This document shows, piece after piece, positions 15,002-24,303 of a stretch of 36,673 bases of DNA (position 1 is its first letter; each line of letters starts with the position of its first letter). The position numbers and the translations under genes are program-made. The notes under the pieces were generated by a model. The model was not told the origin of the DNA and did no database searches. It saw nothing but the letters and a program-made list of their open reading frames with translations. The DNA lies in NCBI GenBank assembly GCA_026552975.1, contig JAPMTR010000085.1, positions 1 to 36,673 on the forward strand. Reading direction: 5' to 3'. The DNA comes from Candidatus Methanoperedens sp. (GTDB lineage: Archaea; Halobacteriota; Methanosarcinia; Methanosarcinales; Methanoperedenaceae).

Positions 15002-16402
15002 TCAAATCATAGCCTTTTCAAGCCCATCCATTGCAATCCCGATAAGCTCCTGCGCTCGATCTTGTGTTCGTCCTTCTGAAAATATCCTCACTTTTGGCTC
15101 TGTGCCGCTGGCTCTTACCAGAAACCAGCCATCTGTGTAATCCATCCGCAATCCGTCCATATCAGACGCTTTTTCGTAACCTGCCGGGATCTCTTTTTTT
15201 ACTCGCTCAATTATTTTATCAGTGTCAGTACCTGCAGGAAGGATCTTAGCCTCCTTTATCTGGTGATATTTCGGATATGTTTCCACAAGCTGGGAAAAAG
15301 TCATTTTCTCTTTTGAAAGTATTCCGGCCATTACTCCAGCAAGCATCGGTCCCTCTCGGCTCCATTCAATAAGCACAGAACCATGCTCTTCAAGTCCGAC
15401 CTGTGCCCCACATAATAATTTTGCCTGAGCCAGATATGGCTCACCAACTGGAGTGTAAATCACTTCAGCGCCCAGGTTCTTTGCTACATCTTTTATGATA
15501 TTTGAGAATGCGATCGTAACTGCGATCTTCTTGACTTTATCTTTGCTCTGCCTGAGTAAATGATCAGCAATGATCGAAGCAGTCACGTCACCCTGTACGA
15601 ATTTTCCATTCTCATCAATAAAGGCGGTCCTATCTCCGTCGCCGTCATGTGCTACACCCATGGCAGCGCCCTCTTTGACCATGAGTTTCTTTAGCTTTGT
15701 CAGGTTCGTATCTGTGGGTTCAGGATTTCTCTCCATGAACATGCCATCATATTTGCAGTTGAATTTCACAACATCATACCCGAGGGACAAAAGCGTTTCA
15801 GGCGTCACAGTAGAGGCTGACCCGCCACCACCATCAACGACTATTTTCAATTGTGAAACAGGGAACAGTTTCTTCACATAATCCACGATATGAGCACGAT
15901 ACCGGTCTCCAGCCCCATTGTCAGTCAATTTTTTTCCTTTTTTCACATTTGGATTGAGATCTCCAAAATATAATTTCTCAAGAGCAAGATCTTCTTCTGG
16001 TGAAAAGCCCATCCCTCTTTTGCTCAGGCATTTCATTCCATTATATTCCGGGGGGTTATGTGATGCTGTGATCATAACTCCGGCATCTGCCTGCCTTCCT
16101 ACTTCAAGGGAGAGTGTATTGGGTGTAATAATTCCAAGTGTTAAGGCATTGCAACCCTGACCCAATATTCCTTCAATGAGCGCTTCCTCAAGCATGGGAG
16201 ATGATTTCCTCGGATCTTTTCCTATGGCGATGGTCTTCCCTTGGCCAAGATAAGCGGCAAGAGCTGCACCCGTTCGTCTTGCCTTTTCAGCTCCCATCCC
16301 TTCATTCACGACACCCCTGAACCCAAAAGTCCCAAATAATTTCTTTTGCTTTCTAATATTTTTATAATCATCAAATTTTTCAGTGAATTTTTCGCATGAC
16401 AT
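15002..16402 (-). CDS. Phosphohexomutase (phosphoglucosamine/phosphomannomutase family)
   Basis: The 466-residue protein has the four alpha-D-phosphohexomutase loops: the active serine in ITASHNPPEYNGMK, the metal loop in AHDGDGDRTAF, the sugar loop in GLEEHGSV and the phosphate loop RASGTEPKVRIF. The sugar loop is not the usual GGE(Q/M)SG, so the substrate (glucosamine, mannose or glucose phosphate) cannot be fixed from sequence. These enzymes feed UDP-GlcNAc or GDP-mannose for glycan and coenzyme synthesis. It follows the PiT transporter gene by 63 nt on the same strand. Confidence 0.88.
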   Translation of the reverse strand: MSCEKFTEKFDDYKNIRKQKKLFGTFGFRGVVNEGMGAEKARRTGAALAAYLGQGKTIAIGKDPRKSSPMLEEALIEGILGQGCNALTLGIITPNTLSLEVGRQADAGVMITASHNPPEYNGMKCLSKRGMGFSPEEDLALEKLYFGDLNPNVKKGKKLTDNGAGDRYRAHIVDYVKKLFPVSQLKIVVDGGGGSASTVTPETLLSLGYDVVKFNCKYDGMFMERNPEPTDTNLTKLKKLMVKEGAAMGVAHDGDGDRTAFIDENGKFVQGDVTASIIADHLLRQSKDKVKKIAVTIAFSNIIKDVAKNLGAEVIYTPVGEPYLAQAKLLCGAQVGLEEHGSVLIEWSREGPMLAGVMAGILSKEKMTFSQLVETYPKYHQIKEAKILPAGTDTDKIIERVKKEIPAGYEKASDMDGLRMDYTDGWFLVRASGTEPKVRIFSEGRTQDRAQELIGIAMDGLEKAMI

Positions 16403-16465
16403 GTTTTCAAAATTGTTTTGATTGTATTTTAATCTTCCATTTTGCTGGATTTTTGACCTGTCTGA

Positions 16466-17440
16466 CTAGATCAACTTCATTAAACCAAATGCAATTGTTC
16501 CCGCAAACAGTGGTGAAATCACCCATGCTACCACGATCTTCTTGACTACATCACTTTTTACTAAATGCATCCCGCTGTTTGCACATCCTATCCCTATGAT
16601 GCCGGCTGCCACGATTTCACCAAGTGAGATCGGTATTCCTTTTATGGAAGCTATATGGACTATAATGGCCGAGGAAAATTCTACGAAAATAGCCCTTATC
16701 ACACACAGTTCTGTTATCTCTTTTCCAACCGTTTCAAGTACCCTTCCCCCCAGAACAAGAGCACCAAGACCGATCGCAAGACCCCCAAAAATAGCACCCG
16801 TAGTTGATCCTATTAATCCTGCCCCTACAAAAGGCCCGACTGCGTTGGCAGCATTGTTGGCCCCTGCCGAATATGCCACATAACAACCTGAAATGGTCAG
16901 GAGGAAATTAAGGGATCTTTTTATTGAAACGTCAGATTCATGATGTTCAGCAAGCCAGATAAGTATGCTTGTATACAAATATTTACCCATTAAGTAAGCC
17001 AGCAACCAGGCAAAAATTGGAGTTATTATCCACCAGCTTATGATAGATCCTATTAATGGAGCATTTATTTTAGAGGCACCATAGAAAAACCCGATGCCTA
17101 CAACAGAACCAACTGCAGCCTGGCTTGTAGATATGGGGACTCTCAGTAAATTGGCAAGAAAAACGGTTATTCCTGCTGCAGCTACTGCAATAATTGCACT
17201 TTCAAGAACAATAGTCCCTGGCGGAAGTATCCCTTTCCCGAGGGTTTTCATGACCTCCCCACCACTAAGTACCGCGCCAAGAACTGAAAATACTCCTATG
17301 AGCAGTACTGCCTGGTATTTTGTCCTGACTTTTGCGCCATATGCCGCGCCCATTGAGGCGGCTGCGTTGTTACCACCGATATTTAACCCCATAAAAAGAG
17401 CAACAGCAATTGCAATAATGAAAGTGAATGAAAGTTCCAT
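16466..17440 (-). CDS. Inorganic phosphate transporter, PiT family
   Basis: The 324-residue membrane protein has about ten helices and the duplicated PiT signature: GLNIGGNNAAASMGAAYGAK near the N-terminus and AYSAGANNAANAVGPFVGAG in the second half. PiT proteins import phosphate (as metal phosphate) with protons or sodium. No PhoU-like regulator gene is adjacent. The upstream gap (17441-17555) contains an AT-rich ATATAATATAAT stretch that may be the promoter. The phosphohexomutase gene lies downstream. Confidence 0.92.
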   Translation of the reverse strand: MELSFTFIIAIAVALFMGLNIGGNNAAASMGAAYGAKVRTKYQAVLLIGVFSVLGAVLSGGEVMKTLGKGILPPGTIVLESAIIAVAAAGITVFLANLLRVPISTSQAAVGSVVGIGFFYGASKINAPLIGSIISWWIITPIFAWLLAYLMGKYLYTSILIWLAEHHESDVSIKRSLNFLLTISGCYVAYSAGANNAANAVGPFVGAGLIGSTTGAIFGGLAIGLGALVLGGRVLETVGKEITELCVIRAIFVEFSSAIIVHIASIKGIPISLGEIVAAGIIGIGCANSGMHLVKSDVVKKIVVAWVISPLFAGTIAFGLMKLI

Positions 17441-17555
17441 GGTTTGTTTTTCAGCTCCAGCTCAGTACTGTAATACATATAATATAATGTAATGGTATCG
17501 GCAATATTTGTTACAATATTTGCAAAAATATTTTTAACAACAATTGGTAATAGAT

Positions 17556-18281
17556 TTACAAAACCAGTTTTGAGATAAGTCTTTTCCCCGTTTCAGTTTT
17601 AAAAATTGGTATATCCCAGTCCTGGACGATCTTTTTTCTTTGGGTACTGACTTCCATTCTTTTTATGGGATCATACCCTGTTTTCTCATAAGACTCCCTG
17701 TAAACCATGATGCCACACCGCTGCCAGACAGGTGTTTCGGCAAGGTTAATTCCCTGCTCGAATACAAGTTCATGGATCTGGGCCGCTTTCATATTTTTAA
17801 GACGCATCGCAGCTTCGTTTTCTGTAAGGCCGGATCTTAAAAGTGTGTAAAATCCATAGGAACTTACATGATTTCTCCATGTCTCAGCCTGGCGCCATAA
17901 AAGATACGAATAAATATCCTCTTTCCCAAGAATAATTACCCTTGAATCAAAGGATACTGGTTTCTCAAGTTTCAACTGGATCGTAAGAGCTGAGGAAATA
18001 AATCCAGGGATAATAGAATCGATCTTCTCGACCCTGTTATTGTAAGACATTTCATTAAATAATAAAGAAATTTCATCTGAGAAAGTGAATGCAAAAAGTG
18101 GATTCAGGCCGCTTTCCTTGAAAAATAATTCGATGGAATCCACCATTGCATGGGCAAAACCATCGTCATACGGTTTTTCCAGACCCAAACGCTGCAGGGT
18201 TCGACTAAAACCCCGGCCGTCTATCCTTACTGCAAAAGGAGGGAATACCTTAAGGTGTGAATATATTTCCCTCTCTTTCAT
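17556..18281 (-). CDS. thg1: tRNA(His) guanylyltransferase / Thg1-like protein
   Basis: The protein opens KEREIYSHLKVFPPFAVRIDGRGF with the metal-binding Asp, continues with FAFTFSDEISLLF (second metal carboxylates) and WRQAETWRNHVSSYGFY, all Thg1 family features. Archaeal members add G to the 5' end of tRNA(His) or repair tRNA 5' ends in a 3'-5' direction. A TTG at 18308 is in frame, but the ATG at 18281 matches where homologues begin. The M. acetivorans gene is known to contain an in-frame UAG read as pyrrolysine; here no UAG interrupts the frame. It follows the PRC-barrel gene closely. Confidence 0.85.
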   Translation of the reverse strand: MKEREIYSHLKVFPPFAVRIDGRGFSRTLQRLGLEKPYDDGFAHAMVDSIELFFKESGLNPLFAFTFSDEISLLFNEMSYNNRVEKIDSIIPGFISSALTIQLKLEKPVSFDSRVIILGKEDIYSYLLWRQAETWRNHVSSYGFYTLLRSGLTENEAAMRLKNMKAAQIHELVFEQGINLAETPVWQRCGIMVYRESYEKTGYDPIKRMEVSTQRKKIVQDWDIPIFKTETGKRLISKLVL

Positions 18282-18317
18282 TTCATGTTCAGTAAGAACA
18301 TTATTCAAGATATATTA

Positions 18318-18611
18318 TTATTCCTCATCTTCAGGGGGGATCTCATAATCTTCACTTACTTCTTCTGTTTTTTTAAACTGATCTTTTACATGTCTTATTA
18401 ATACGACATCACCGATAGCCAGTACCCACCTGAAGGGCACTACGACACCTTTACTTCCGGAATCGAACATACTGCTATTTAATTTCGTAGCCGCAAGACC
18501 AGTTACCTTCTTATCGTTAACTTCAAGAACGACATCGTTAACTTTCCCAATATAAATTCCTTTTTCAGTATAAATATTTAAACCAAATAATGTTGAAACC
18601 TCAGCCTGCAT
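18318..18611 (-). CDS. PRC-barrel domain protein
   Basis: The 97 residues hold one PRC-barrel: FGLNIYTEKGIYIGKVNDVVLEV, TGLAATKLN, VVVPFRWVLAIGDVVLIR, followed by a short acidic tail. Such small archaeal PRC proteins are suspected RNA-processing or cell-division partners; the role is not settled. A near-perfect GGAGGTGAT site precedes the ATG. The Thg1 gene follows, suggesting a shared transcript and, loosely, an RNA-related role. Confidence 0.88.
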   Translation of the reverse strand: MQAEVSTLFGLNIYTEKGIYIGKVNDVVLEVNDKKVTGLAATKLNSSMFDSGSKGVVVPFRWVLAIGDVVLIRHVKDQFKKTEEVSEDYEIPPEDEE

Positions 18612-18707
18612 GGTATATCACCTCCTCTAAATATGAATGACAGTAATATAAACTTTATTGATTGGCTCGCAGAAGTTTAATATTACTGGATGATGATTTA
18701 GGTCGCA

Positions 18708-20408
18708 ATGTTAAATACTGATGATATTAAAATCCTTATTAAAAAATACGCCCTGCAAAATGCCGTCAAGTACAAAAAGCTTCCACAGGCAGGGGCAGTC
18801 ATGGGAAAGGTCATGGCATCTCCTGATCTTAGAGGAATGGCAAAAGAAGTAAATTCACTTGTGGGGGAAGTGCTGGAAGAGATAAACAACATGCCTCAGG
18901 AATTATGGGAAAAGGAATTGAACAGTCTTGCTCCTGAGCTCATTGCAGAATTAAAGGAGAAGAAAGAACCGGAAAAAGGTTTACAGCCTCTTGATATTAA
19001 AGGAGCCCTTGTTATGAGGTTCGCACCCAATCCCAATGGCCCGCCAACGATCGGGAGTTCACGCGGAATAGTGGTAAATTCTGAATATACAAAAAAATAT
19101 AATGGCAAATTCATTGTTCGATTCGATGATACAGACCCTGCGACCAAGGCCCCAATGCTTGAAGCGTATGACTGGTACCTTGATGACTGCAAATGGCTGG
19201 GAGCAAACCCAGATGAGGTCGTGATCGCTTCTGACAGGATACCGAAATATTATGAAGTTGCAGAGCAAATAATCAAAAAAAGCGGAGCATATGTCTGCTT
19301 CTGTGAGCAGGAGGAGTTTAAGGCACTAAAAGATGTAAAGAAATCCTGTCCTCACAGGGATCAGGATGTAGAAAGTAATCTTGGATACTGGGAAAAGATG
19401 CTTTCCGGGGATTATAAAGAGCAAGAAGCTGTGCTTCGGATAAAGACCGATATTGCCCACAAAGATCCGGCAATAAGGGATTGGGTGGCCTTTCGCATCA
19501 TAAAGAAGCCGCACCCAAGACCTGAAGTTTCGGATAAATACGTTGTCTGGCCTCTCCTTGATTTTGAAGGCGCGGTGGAAGATCACCTGCTTGGCACCAC
19601 GCTTATAATCAGAGGCAAAGACCTCATAGACAGTGAAACGCGCCAGAGGTATATTTATACATATATGGGATGGAATTATCCTGAAACCATGCACTGGGGG
19701 CGCATTCAGATACATGAGTTCGGAAAATTAAGTACAAGCGGCTTAAAAAAAGCAATAGCTGATGGGACCTATACGGGATGGGATGATCCGCGCGTGCCAA
19801 CGATCAGGGCACTTCGCAGGCGCGGGATAAGAGCAGAAGCTCTCAGGAAGTTCATGATCGAACTTGGGCTTGGTGAAACTGACATCAGCATGAGCCTTGA
19901 TACGCTCTATGCAGAGAATCGCAAGATCGTTGATCCGATCGCGAACAGGTATTTTTTTGTGTGGGACCCGGTAGAGCTGGATGTTCTTGGCGCAGAACCA
20001 AAAACTGCGAAAGCCCCGCTTCATCCTTCACGAGGCATGATGAGGGAGATCCCGGTTGGAACAAAAGTGCTTGTGTGTAAGAGCGATGTGGAAAATTTAA
20101 AAGATGGAGAACGACTGCGCCTGAAAGACCTTTATAATATCCAGATCACAGGACTGTCACCATTATCTGCAAAATTCATAGGCACAGATATGGATCTCGT
20201 CAAAAAAGAGAAAGCTCGCATCATCCACTGGGCGCCGCCTGATGGTCAAAAAGTAAGAGTTCTTTCACCGGATGGGGAATATTCCGGAATGGGTGAACAT
20301 GGGATCGAATTAGAACTTGATAATGTTGTCCAGTTTGAGAGGTTCGGTTTTGTCAGGATCGATAGCATAAATGGTGATGAGGTGCTGGCATATTATACAC
20401 ATAAATAA
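18708..20408 (+). CDS. gltX: Glutamate--tRNA ligase, archaeal type
   Basis: The 566-residue enzyme has a roughly 95-residue N-terminal helical extension, the class I catalytic domain and the archaeal/eukaryotic-type beta-barrel anticodon domain. The KMSKS loop is FGKLSTSGLKK. The usual HIGH motif is replaced: residues 105-120 read FAPNPNGPPTIGSSRG, with Thr and Ser where both histidines normally stand. I recall related Methanosarcinales enzymes sharing this change, so it is probably functional. The enzyme charges tRNA-Glu and, in archaea, also tRNA-Gln for later amidation. It is divergent from the PRC-barrel gene. Confidence 0.93.
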   Translation: MLNTDDIKILIKKYALQNAVKYKKLPQAGAVMGKVMASPDLRGMAKEVNSLVGEVLEEINNMPQELWEKELNSLAPELIAELKEKKEPEKGLQPLDIKGALVMRFAPNPNGPPTIGSSRGIVVNSEYTKKYNGKFIVRFDDTDPATKAPMLEAYDWYLDDCKWLGANPDEVVIASDRIPKYYEVAEQIIKKSGAYVCFCEQEEFKALKDVKKSCPHRDQDVESNLGYWEKMLSGDYKEQEAVLRIKTDIAHKDPAIRDWVAFRIIKKPHPRPEVSDKYVVWPLLDFEGAVEDHLLGTTLIIRGKDLIDSETRQRYIYTYMGWNYPETMHWGRIQIHEFGKLSTSGLKKAIADGTYTGWDDPRVPTIRALRRRGIRAEALRKFMIELGLGETDISMSLDTLYAENRKIVDPIANRYFFVWDPVELDVLGAEPKTAKAPLHPSRGMMREIPVGTKVLVCKSDVENLKDGERLRLKDLYNIQITGLSPLSAKFIGTDMDLVKKEKARIIHWAPPDGQKVRVLSPDGEYSGMGEHGIELELDNVVQFERFGFVRIDSINGDEVLAYYTHK

Positions 20409-20440
20409 ATATATGATGTGTATATATTATATAAAAACAG

Positions 20441-20507
20441 CGAACTGGTACGAACTAGAGCGAACTCAGGTGGTTTGAGTTCGTATCAAGTTAGTTGCAT
20501 TCGTTGC
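20441..20507. terminator. GAACT-type inverted repeat between convergent genes
   Basis: CGAACTCA (20461-20468) pairs with TGAGTTCG (20476-20483) around a 7-nt loop. Flanking sequence (20439-20456 against about 20489-20507) forms a weaker outer pairing. The 16-mer CGAACTGGTACGAACT at 20441-20456 is identical to 1405-1420. It lies between the ends of gltX and the histone gene, the same setting as the other copy. Confidence 0.45.
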
Positions 20508-20542
20508 TATAACTATATTTTCGATCAAAAAAACTTTGTAAT

Positions 20543-20776
20543 TTAACCCTGTTTCTTTATCCTTGTAACAGCCAATCTTATATCCTCTTCCTTGACCGTT
20601 GTTCTCTTGGCATGTTTTGCCAGGGTTATTGCCTCGCGCGAAATTTCGATCCCATATTCCTCAAGGACTTTAGCAAGCTCTATGCCTGCATCTTCTGCTA
20701 CCCTGTCTGCCCCTGCTTTCCTGATTATGCGCTCGACCGGCGCAAGAGGAAGTATTGGTTGAACTTGATTTGCCAT
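20543..20776 (-). CDS. Archaeal histone
   Basis: The 77-residue protein is a single histone fold: LPLAPVERIIRKAGADRVAEDAG, then the long central helix and AKRTTVKEEDIRLAVTRIKKQG. The RxT pair and the PVERIIRKAGA opening match HMf-type histones, which dimerise and wrap DNA. A short extra N-terminal segment (MANQVQPI) makes it slightly longer than the 67-70 residues usual in methanogens. AGGTGAAAATAA upstream of the ATG serves as ribosome site, with a TATAAATT box farther up. Confidence 0.95.
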   Translation of the reverse strand: MANQVQPILPLAPVERIIRKAGADRVAEDAGIELAKVLEEYGIEISREAITLAKHAKRTTVKEEDIRLAVTRIKKQG

Positions 20777-20962
20777 TTATTTTCACCTATTTGAATTAAA
20801 ATTTATACTTGTTTTGATTAACAATAAAGGAAGAATTTCCTTTATTTAAGTAAATATGTCATTTCAAATGGATAAACTTAATTGTTCCGGAGAAATCAAA
20901 TGATTTTTTCATCATAATATAAATTATAAATAGTTTCATCTTCAATAAACGTATTCCACATC

Positions 20963-22249
20963 ATGAAGCTTACTATCCATAGATCAGAATTAAAAGGCGC
21001 ATCCAATGCTCCTCCGTCTAAAAGCTATACGCACAGGGCAATTGCGATAGCAGCCCTCTCTAAAAAAGCGATCGTGCATTATCCTTTGATCTCCGATGAT
21101 ACAAAAGCAACAATAAGAGCATCTGAAGCTTTCGGAGCAAATGTCGAGCAAAAAAATGATGCACTTACGGTAACAGGTTTTGATGGAAAAGTAAGAATAC
21201 CCGATAATGTGCTTGACGTTGCCAATTCAGGAACTACGCTTCGTATTATGACCGCTGTTTCTTCACTCGTTGACGGGGCTGTTGTTCTTACCGGGGATAC
21301 AAGCATAAGAACAAGGCCGAATACACCGCTTCTAAAAGCGCTCAATGACCTGGGAGCTCAAGCTTTTTCAACGCGCAATAATGGAATGGCCCCAATTGTT
21401 GTAAAAGGTAAAATGAAAGGTGGAAATGTTCATATTGATGGTTCAATAAGCTCACAGTTCATTTCTGCATTGCTTATAGCATCCCCGTTTGCGAGCAGGG
21501 AGACCACAATATTTATTGATGGCGTTCTGAAATCCCGTCCGTATGTGAATATTACGATCGATATGCTAAGAGATGCAGGAGCAAAGATCATTGTGGATGA
21601 AAAAGCAAATTCATTCACAGTTCCCCCGTGTCAGGAATATGACCTGCGGTCCTACAATGTTCCTGGAGATTTTTCTTCAGCTTCATACATGATGGCAGCA
21701 GGAGCGTTATGTGGCGATGTAACGATCAAGAATCTATATCCATCGGAACAGGGTGATTCGGCTCTGATAGAAATACTTGCAAAAATGGGTGCGGATATAT
21801 CATGGGATCAGAAGAAAGGCGAAGTAAAAGTAAGTAAAAGCGAGCTACATGGCATCAGAGTAGATGTTGGTAAAACTCCTGACCTGGTTCCAACTCTTGC
21901 AGTTCTTGGCGCAGCTGCAAAGGGCTCTATGGTCATTGAGAACGCAGAGCATGTAAGATATAAGGAAACGGATCGTCTTCATGCGATGACAGTTGAATTG
22001 AAAAAGATGGGTGTGGATATTACTGAGGAAAAAGACCGGCTTATAATAAAGGGTGGGAAGATGAAAGGCGCAACAGTCCACGGCTGGGATGACCACAGGA
22101 TCGTGATGGCGCTGGCAGTGGCCGGGATGGTTGCAGGGGAAACAACAATAGATACAATAGAGTCAATCAGCATTTCGTACCCAGGATTTTTTAAGGATCT
22201 GGAAAAGGCCGGTGCAGTTATTGATTTTTTGGATAAGGCAATCAATTAA
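20963..22249 (+). CDS. aroA: 3-phosphoshikimate 1-carboxyvinyltransferase (EPSP synthase)
   Basis: The 428-residue protein begins with the substrate loop PPSKSYTHRAIAIAAL, has NSGTTLRIM and GDTSIRTRP near residues 88-115, SSQFISALL in the middle and the C-terminal RYKETDRLHAM, all EPSP synthase signatures. It joins shikimate 3-phosphate and phosphoenolpyruvate in aromatic amino acid synthesis. No other aro gene is in the window. It is monocistronic, followed by tRNA-Met. Confidence 0.95.
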   Translation: MKLTIHRSELKGASNAPPSKSYTHRAIAIAALSKKAIVHYPLISDDTKATIRASEAFGANVEQKNDALTVTGFDGKVRIPDNVLDVANSGTTLRIMTAVSSLVDGAVVLTGDTSIRTRPNTPLLKALNDLGAQAFSTRNNGMAPIVVKGKMKGGNVHIDGSISSQFISALLIASPFASRETTIFIDGVLKSRPYVNITIDMLRDAGAKIIVDEKANSFTVPPCQEYDLRSYNVPGDFSSASYMMAAGALCGDVTIKNLYPSEQGDSALIEILAKMGADISWDQKKGEVKVSKSELHGIRVDVGKTPDLVPTLAVLGAAAKGSMVIENAEHVRYKETDRLHAMTVELKKMGVDITEEKDRLIIKGGKMKGATVHGWDDHRIVMALAVAGMVAGETTIDTIESISISYPGFFKDLEKAGAVIDFLDKAIN

Positions 22250-22323
22250 TATAAAAAGTGGCATATCTCAGGTTACAGAGTACGATATATTTTAATACCA
22301 TCCTTGCATGTAGGGGAGAGTTT

Positions 22324-22434
22324 GCCCAGGTGGCCTAGTCGGTTAGGGCGCCAGACTCATAGGGTATATTTGAAGAGGCGCTTAAAGTCTCCTGAGAAAT
22401 CTGGAGGTCACGGGTTCGGATCCCGTCCTGGGCA
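22324..22434 (+). tRNA. tRNA-Met (CAU) with a 37-nt intron
   Basis: Acceptor GCCCAGG pairs with CCTGGGC, the T arm is ACGGG-TTCGGAT-CCCGT, the anticodon stem is CCAGA/TCTGG, and the anticodon CAT lies at 22358-22360. The intron is 22362-22398, after position 37. A canonical bulge-helix-bulge is visible: CTCA (22356-22359) pairs with TGAG (22393-22396), flanked by the 3-nt bulges TA^G and AA^A. Splicing gives 74 nt; CCA is not encoded. It looks like elongator Met. Ile2 with a modified CAU cannot be fully excluded. A T7 run follows. Confidence 0.92.
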
Positions 22435-22620
22435 TTATCTAATTTTTTTACTGTTTATATTCATGTCTGATGAAATCTGATATTTCAGATCTTGTCTTTT
22501 AAGATAGCATGAAAAAAGCTTATATGATACATATGATAATACTAATTATCGTAAGAGTTGTTTACTTAAGTAAAATCTAGAACTATTGAAAATTAGCCAA
22601 AAAAATTACAATAATAATAG

Positions 22621-22658
22621 TTGAGCAGTGTCTCGTTGCCAAACTCGGCACTTCTCAA
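22621..22658 (+). promoter_or_regulatory. Hairpin in the leader of a lipoprotein gene
   Basis: TTGAG and AGTG (22621-22630) pair with CACT and CTCAA (22649-22658). The alternative pairing CTCA (22654-22657) with TGAG (22666-22669) would bring structure next to the GAGGAG ribosome site of the lipoprotein gene. The rest of the 22435-22676 gap is AT-rich, without a gene. Confidence 0.3.
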
Positions 22659-22676
22659 ACCCCCCTGAGGAGAGCC

Positions 22677-23297
22677 ATGAAACTATTCAACGCAACGCAT
22701 ATGAAAAACAATATCTTTTACCGCAATAAATGGATAGTGATTTTAGGCATAATTATTTTACTGAGCGGATGTCTTCAAGAAAAAGCGCCTTCAGAGGCGG
22801 CGCCATCATCTCAACAGGATATCCAAAAAATAGTACAAACGCCTACTGTAAAGACAATTGCGATCGAACGCATATCTGATGAAATGAATATGTTGAATTC
22901 TAAAGGCTGGTCTCAACTTTCCGGCCAGCTTGGAAGGACAAAAGCAACTACGTTGTTATGGTATCACATAAAATCAAATTACAATATGGATACAAGGATT
23001 GTTTTTGGAAACCCTAATAAACTTGATTCGAGTATAGCAATTCTTGCTTCAATGGGTGGAGAGAGTCCCCTTCCAAAAGTCACGATCAAGGGCGACGAAT
23101 ATTATGTCATAAATCCCAGCACTCCGGGTATCATTAGTGAATTCAATTACGGTTATGTATTTAATGATCCCAGAGGTGCAGATAACTATCTTGGTGGATC
23201 TTTTTCTCTGGGAAGACAGGACAATGAGAAAATAGAACAATGGATGGGACAAAATGGAGTTAAAATTTCATATACTGATTTGAAAAAAACAGAATAA
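22677..23297 (+). CDS. Predicted lipoprotein of unknown function
   Basis: The 206-residue protein has a positively charged start, a hydrophobic core and the lipobox LSGC (Cys32), so it should be lipid-anchored outside the membrane. A Ser/Pro/Glu-rich linker follows. The globular part includes MLNSKGWSQLSGQLGRTKATTLLWYH, GDEYYVINPSTPG and a C-terminal segment ending KISYTDLKKTE. I recognise no domain. GAGGAG upstream supports the ATG at 22677. No operon partner is obvious. Confidence 0.7.
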   Translation: MKLFNATHMKNNIFYRNKWIVILGIIILLSGCLQEKAPSEAAPSSQQDIQKIVQTPTVKTIAIERISDEMNMLNSKGWSQLSGQLGRTKATTLLWYHIKSNYNMDTRIVFGNPNKLDSSIAILASMGGESPLPKVTIKGDEYYVINPSTPGIISEFNYGYVFNDPRGADNYLGGSFSLGRQDNEKIEQWMGQNGVKISYTDLKKTE

Positions 23298-23357
23298 TTC
23301 CGGGAATTCTATTAAGACTGGTAGAAAATTAGCGCAAGATCATTTAGTTATTATCAA

Positions 23358-23367
23358 TATATTTAAA
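23358..23367 (+). promoter_or_regulatory. TATA box of pyrB
   Basis: TATATTTAAA is centred about 30 bases before the pyrB ATG (23392) and no Shine-Dalgarno is present, which fits a leaderless pyrBI transcript. Confidence 0.45.
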
Positions 23368-23391
23368 TTTCAATAACTCCTATTAGACCTG

Positions 23392-24303
23392 ATGTCACAA
23401 CATATCATCTCAATGAAGGATTTTTCGCGAGATGAGATCGATATTATCCTCAACATGGCCAGGGAATTCGAACCGATCGCACGTGGCAGCAAGTCTTCGC
23501 TTCTTTCAGGCAAGATACTTGCAACGCTTTTTTATGAACCAAGTACACGCACACGATTATCTTTCGAAACGGCCATGAAACGCCTTGGCGGAGACGTGAT
23601 CGATCTTGGCTCGGTCGAATCAAGCTCTGTCGCAAAAGGAGAAACCCTTGCTGATACCATCAGGGTAATTGGGAATTATGCAAACGCCATAGTATTGAGA
23701 CATCCCCGTGAAGGCGCGGCACGCATGGCTGCGGAATATTCAAAAGTTCCGATCATAAATGCAGGAGATGGCGCCGGGCATCATCCAACCCAGACTCTAC
23801 TTGACCTTTATACGATCGCACGCGAGAGCAACCTTTCTGACATGAGGATCGCACTTGTTGGAGACCTGAAATATGGAAGGACTGTCCATTCACTTGCCTA
23901 TGCTTTGTCACTCTATCATGCCGATATTACGCTTATTTCACCAAAACAGCTCCAGATGCCGGATATTATAAAGAAAGACCTGAAAAAGCAGGGCGCAAAC
24001 ATCAGGGAGACATCTAATATCGAAGAAGTAATCGGAGAGATCGATGTCTTATATGTGACCCGTATCCAGAAGGAACGTTTCCCGGACACGGCAGAATATC
24101 AGAAAGTAGCAGGCATCTACAGGGTAACTGAAGAACTGCTTGAAAACGCCAGAGACAATCTTATCATAATGCATCCGATGCCGCGTGTAGATGAAATTGA
24201 TCCTTCTGTTGACAGGACAAAATATGCGCGGTATTTCCAGCAGTCTTTTTATGGTGTTCCAGTGCGGATGACCCTTCTTGCAATGGCAATGGGGGCAGTA
24301 TGA
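23392..24303 (+). CDS. pyrB: Aspartate carbamoyltransferase, catalytic subunit
   Basis: The 303-residue enzyme carries the carbamoyl-phosphate motif [16 protein letters not shown], the loop [32 protein letters not shown] and the C-terminal HPMPRVDEI. It forms carbamoyl aspartate, the first committed step of pyrimidine synthesis. Its stop overlaps the pyrI start by 4 nt (ATGA), so the subunits are made together. Confidence 0.97.
   Translation: MSQHIISMKDFSRDEIDIILNMAREFEPIARGSKSSLLSGKILATLFYEPSTRTRLSFETAMKRLGGDVIDLGSVESSSVAKGETLADTIRVIGNYANAIVLRHPREGAARMAAEYSKVPIINAGDGAGHHPTQTLLDLYTIARESNLSDMRIALVGDLKYGRTVHSLAYALSLYHADITLISPKQLQMPDIIKKDLKKQGANIRETSNIEEVIGEIDVLYVTRIQKERFPDTAEYQKVAGIYRVTEELLENARDNLIIMHPMPRVDEIDPSVDRTKYARYFQQSFYGVPVRMTLLAMAMGAV

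Noticed and set aside
17556-18281. Pyrrolysine use in Thg1, as known from Methanosarcina acetivorans
   Set aside because: The frame has no in-frame TAG before its end, so nothing suggests recoding here.
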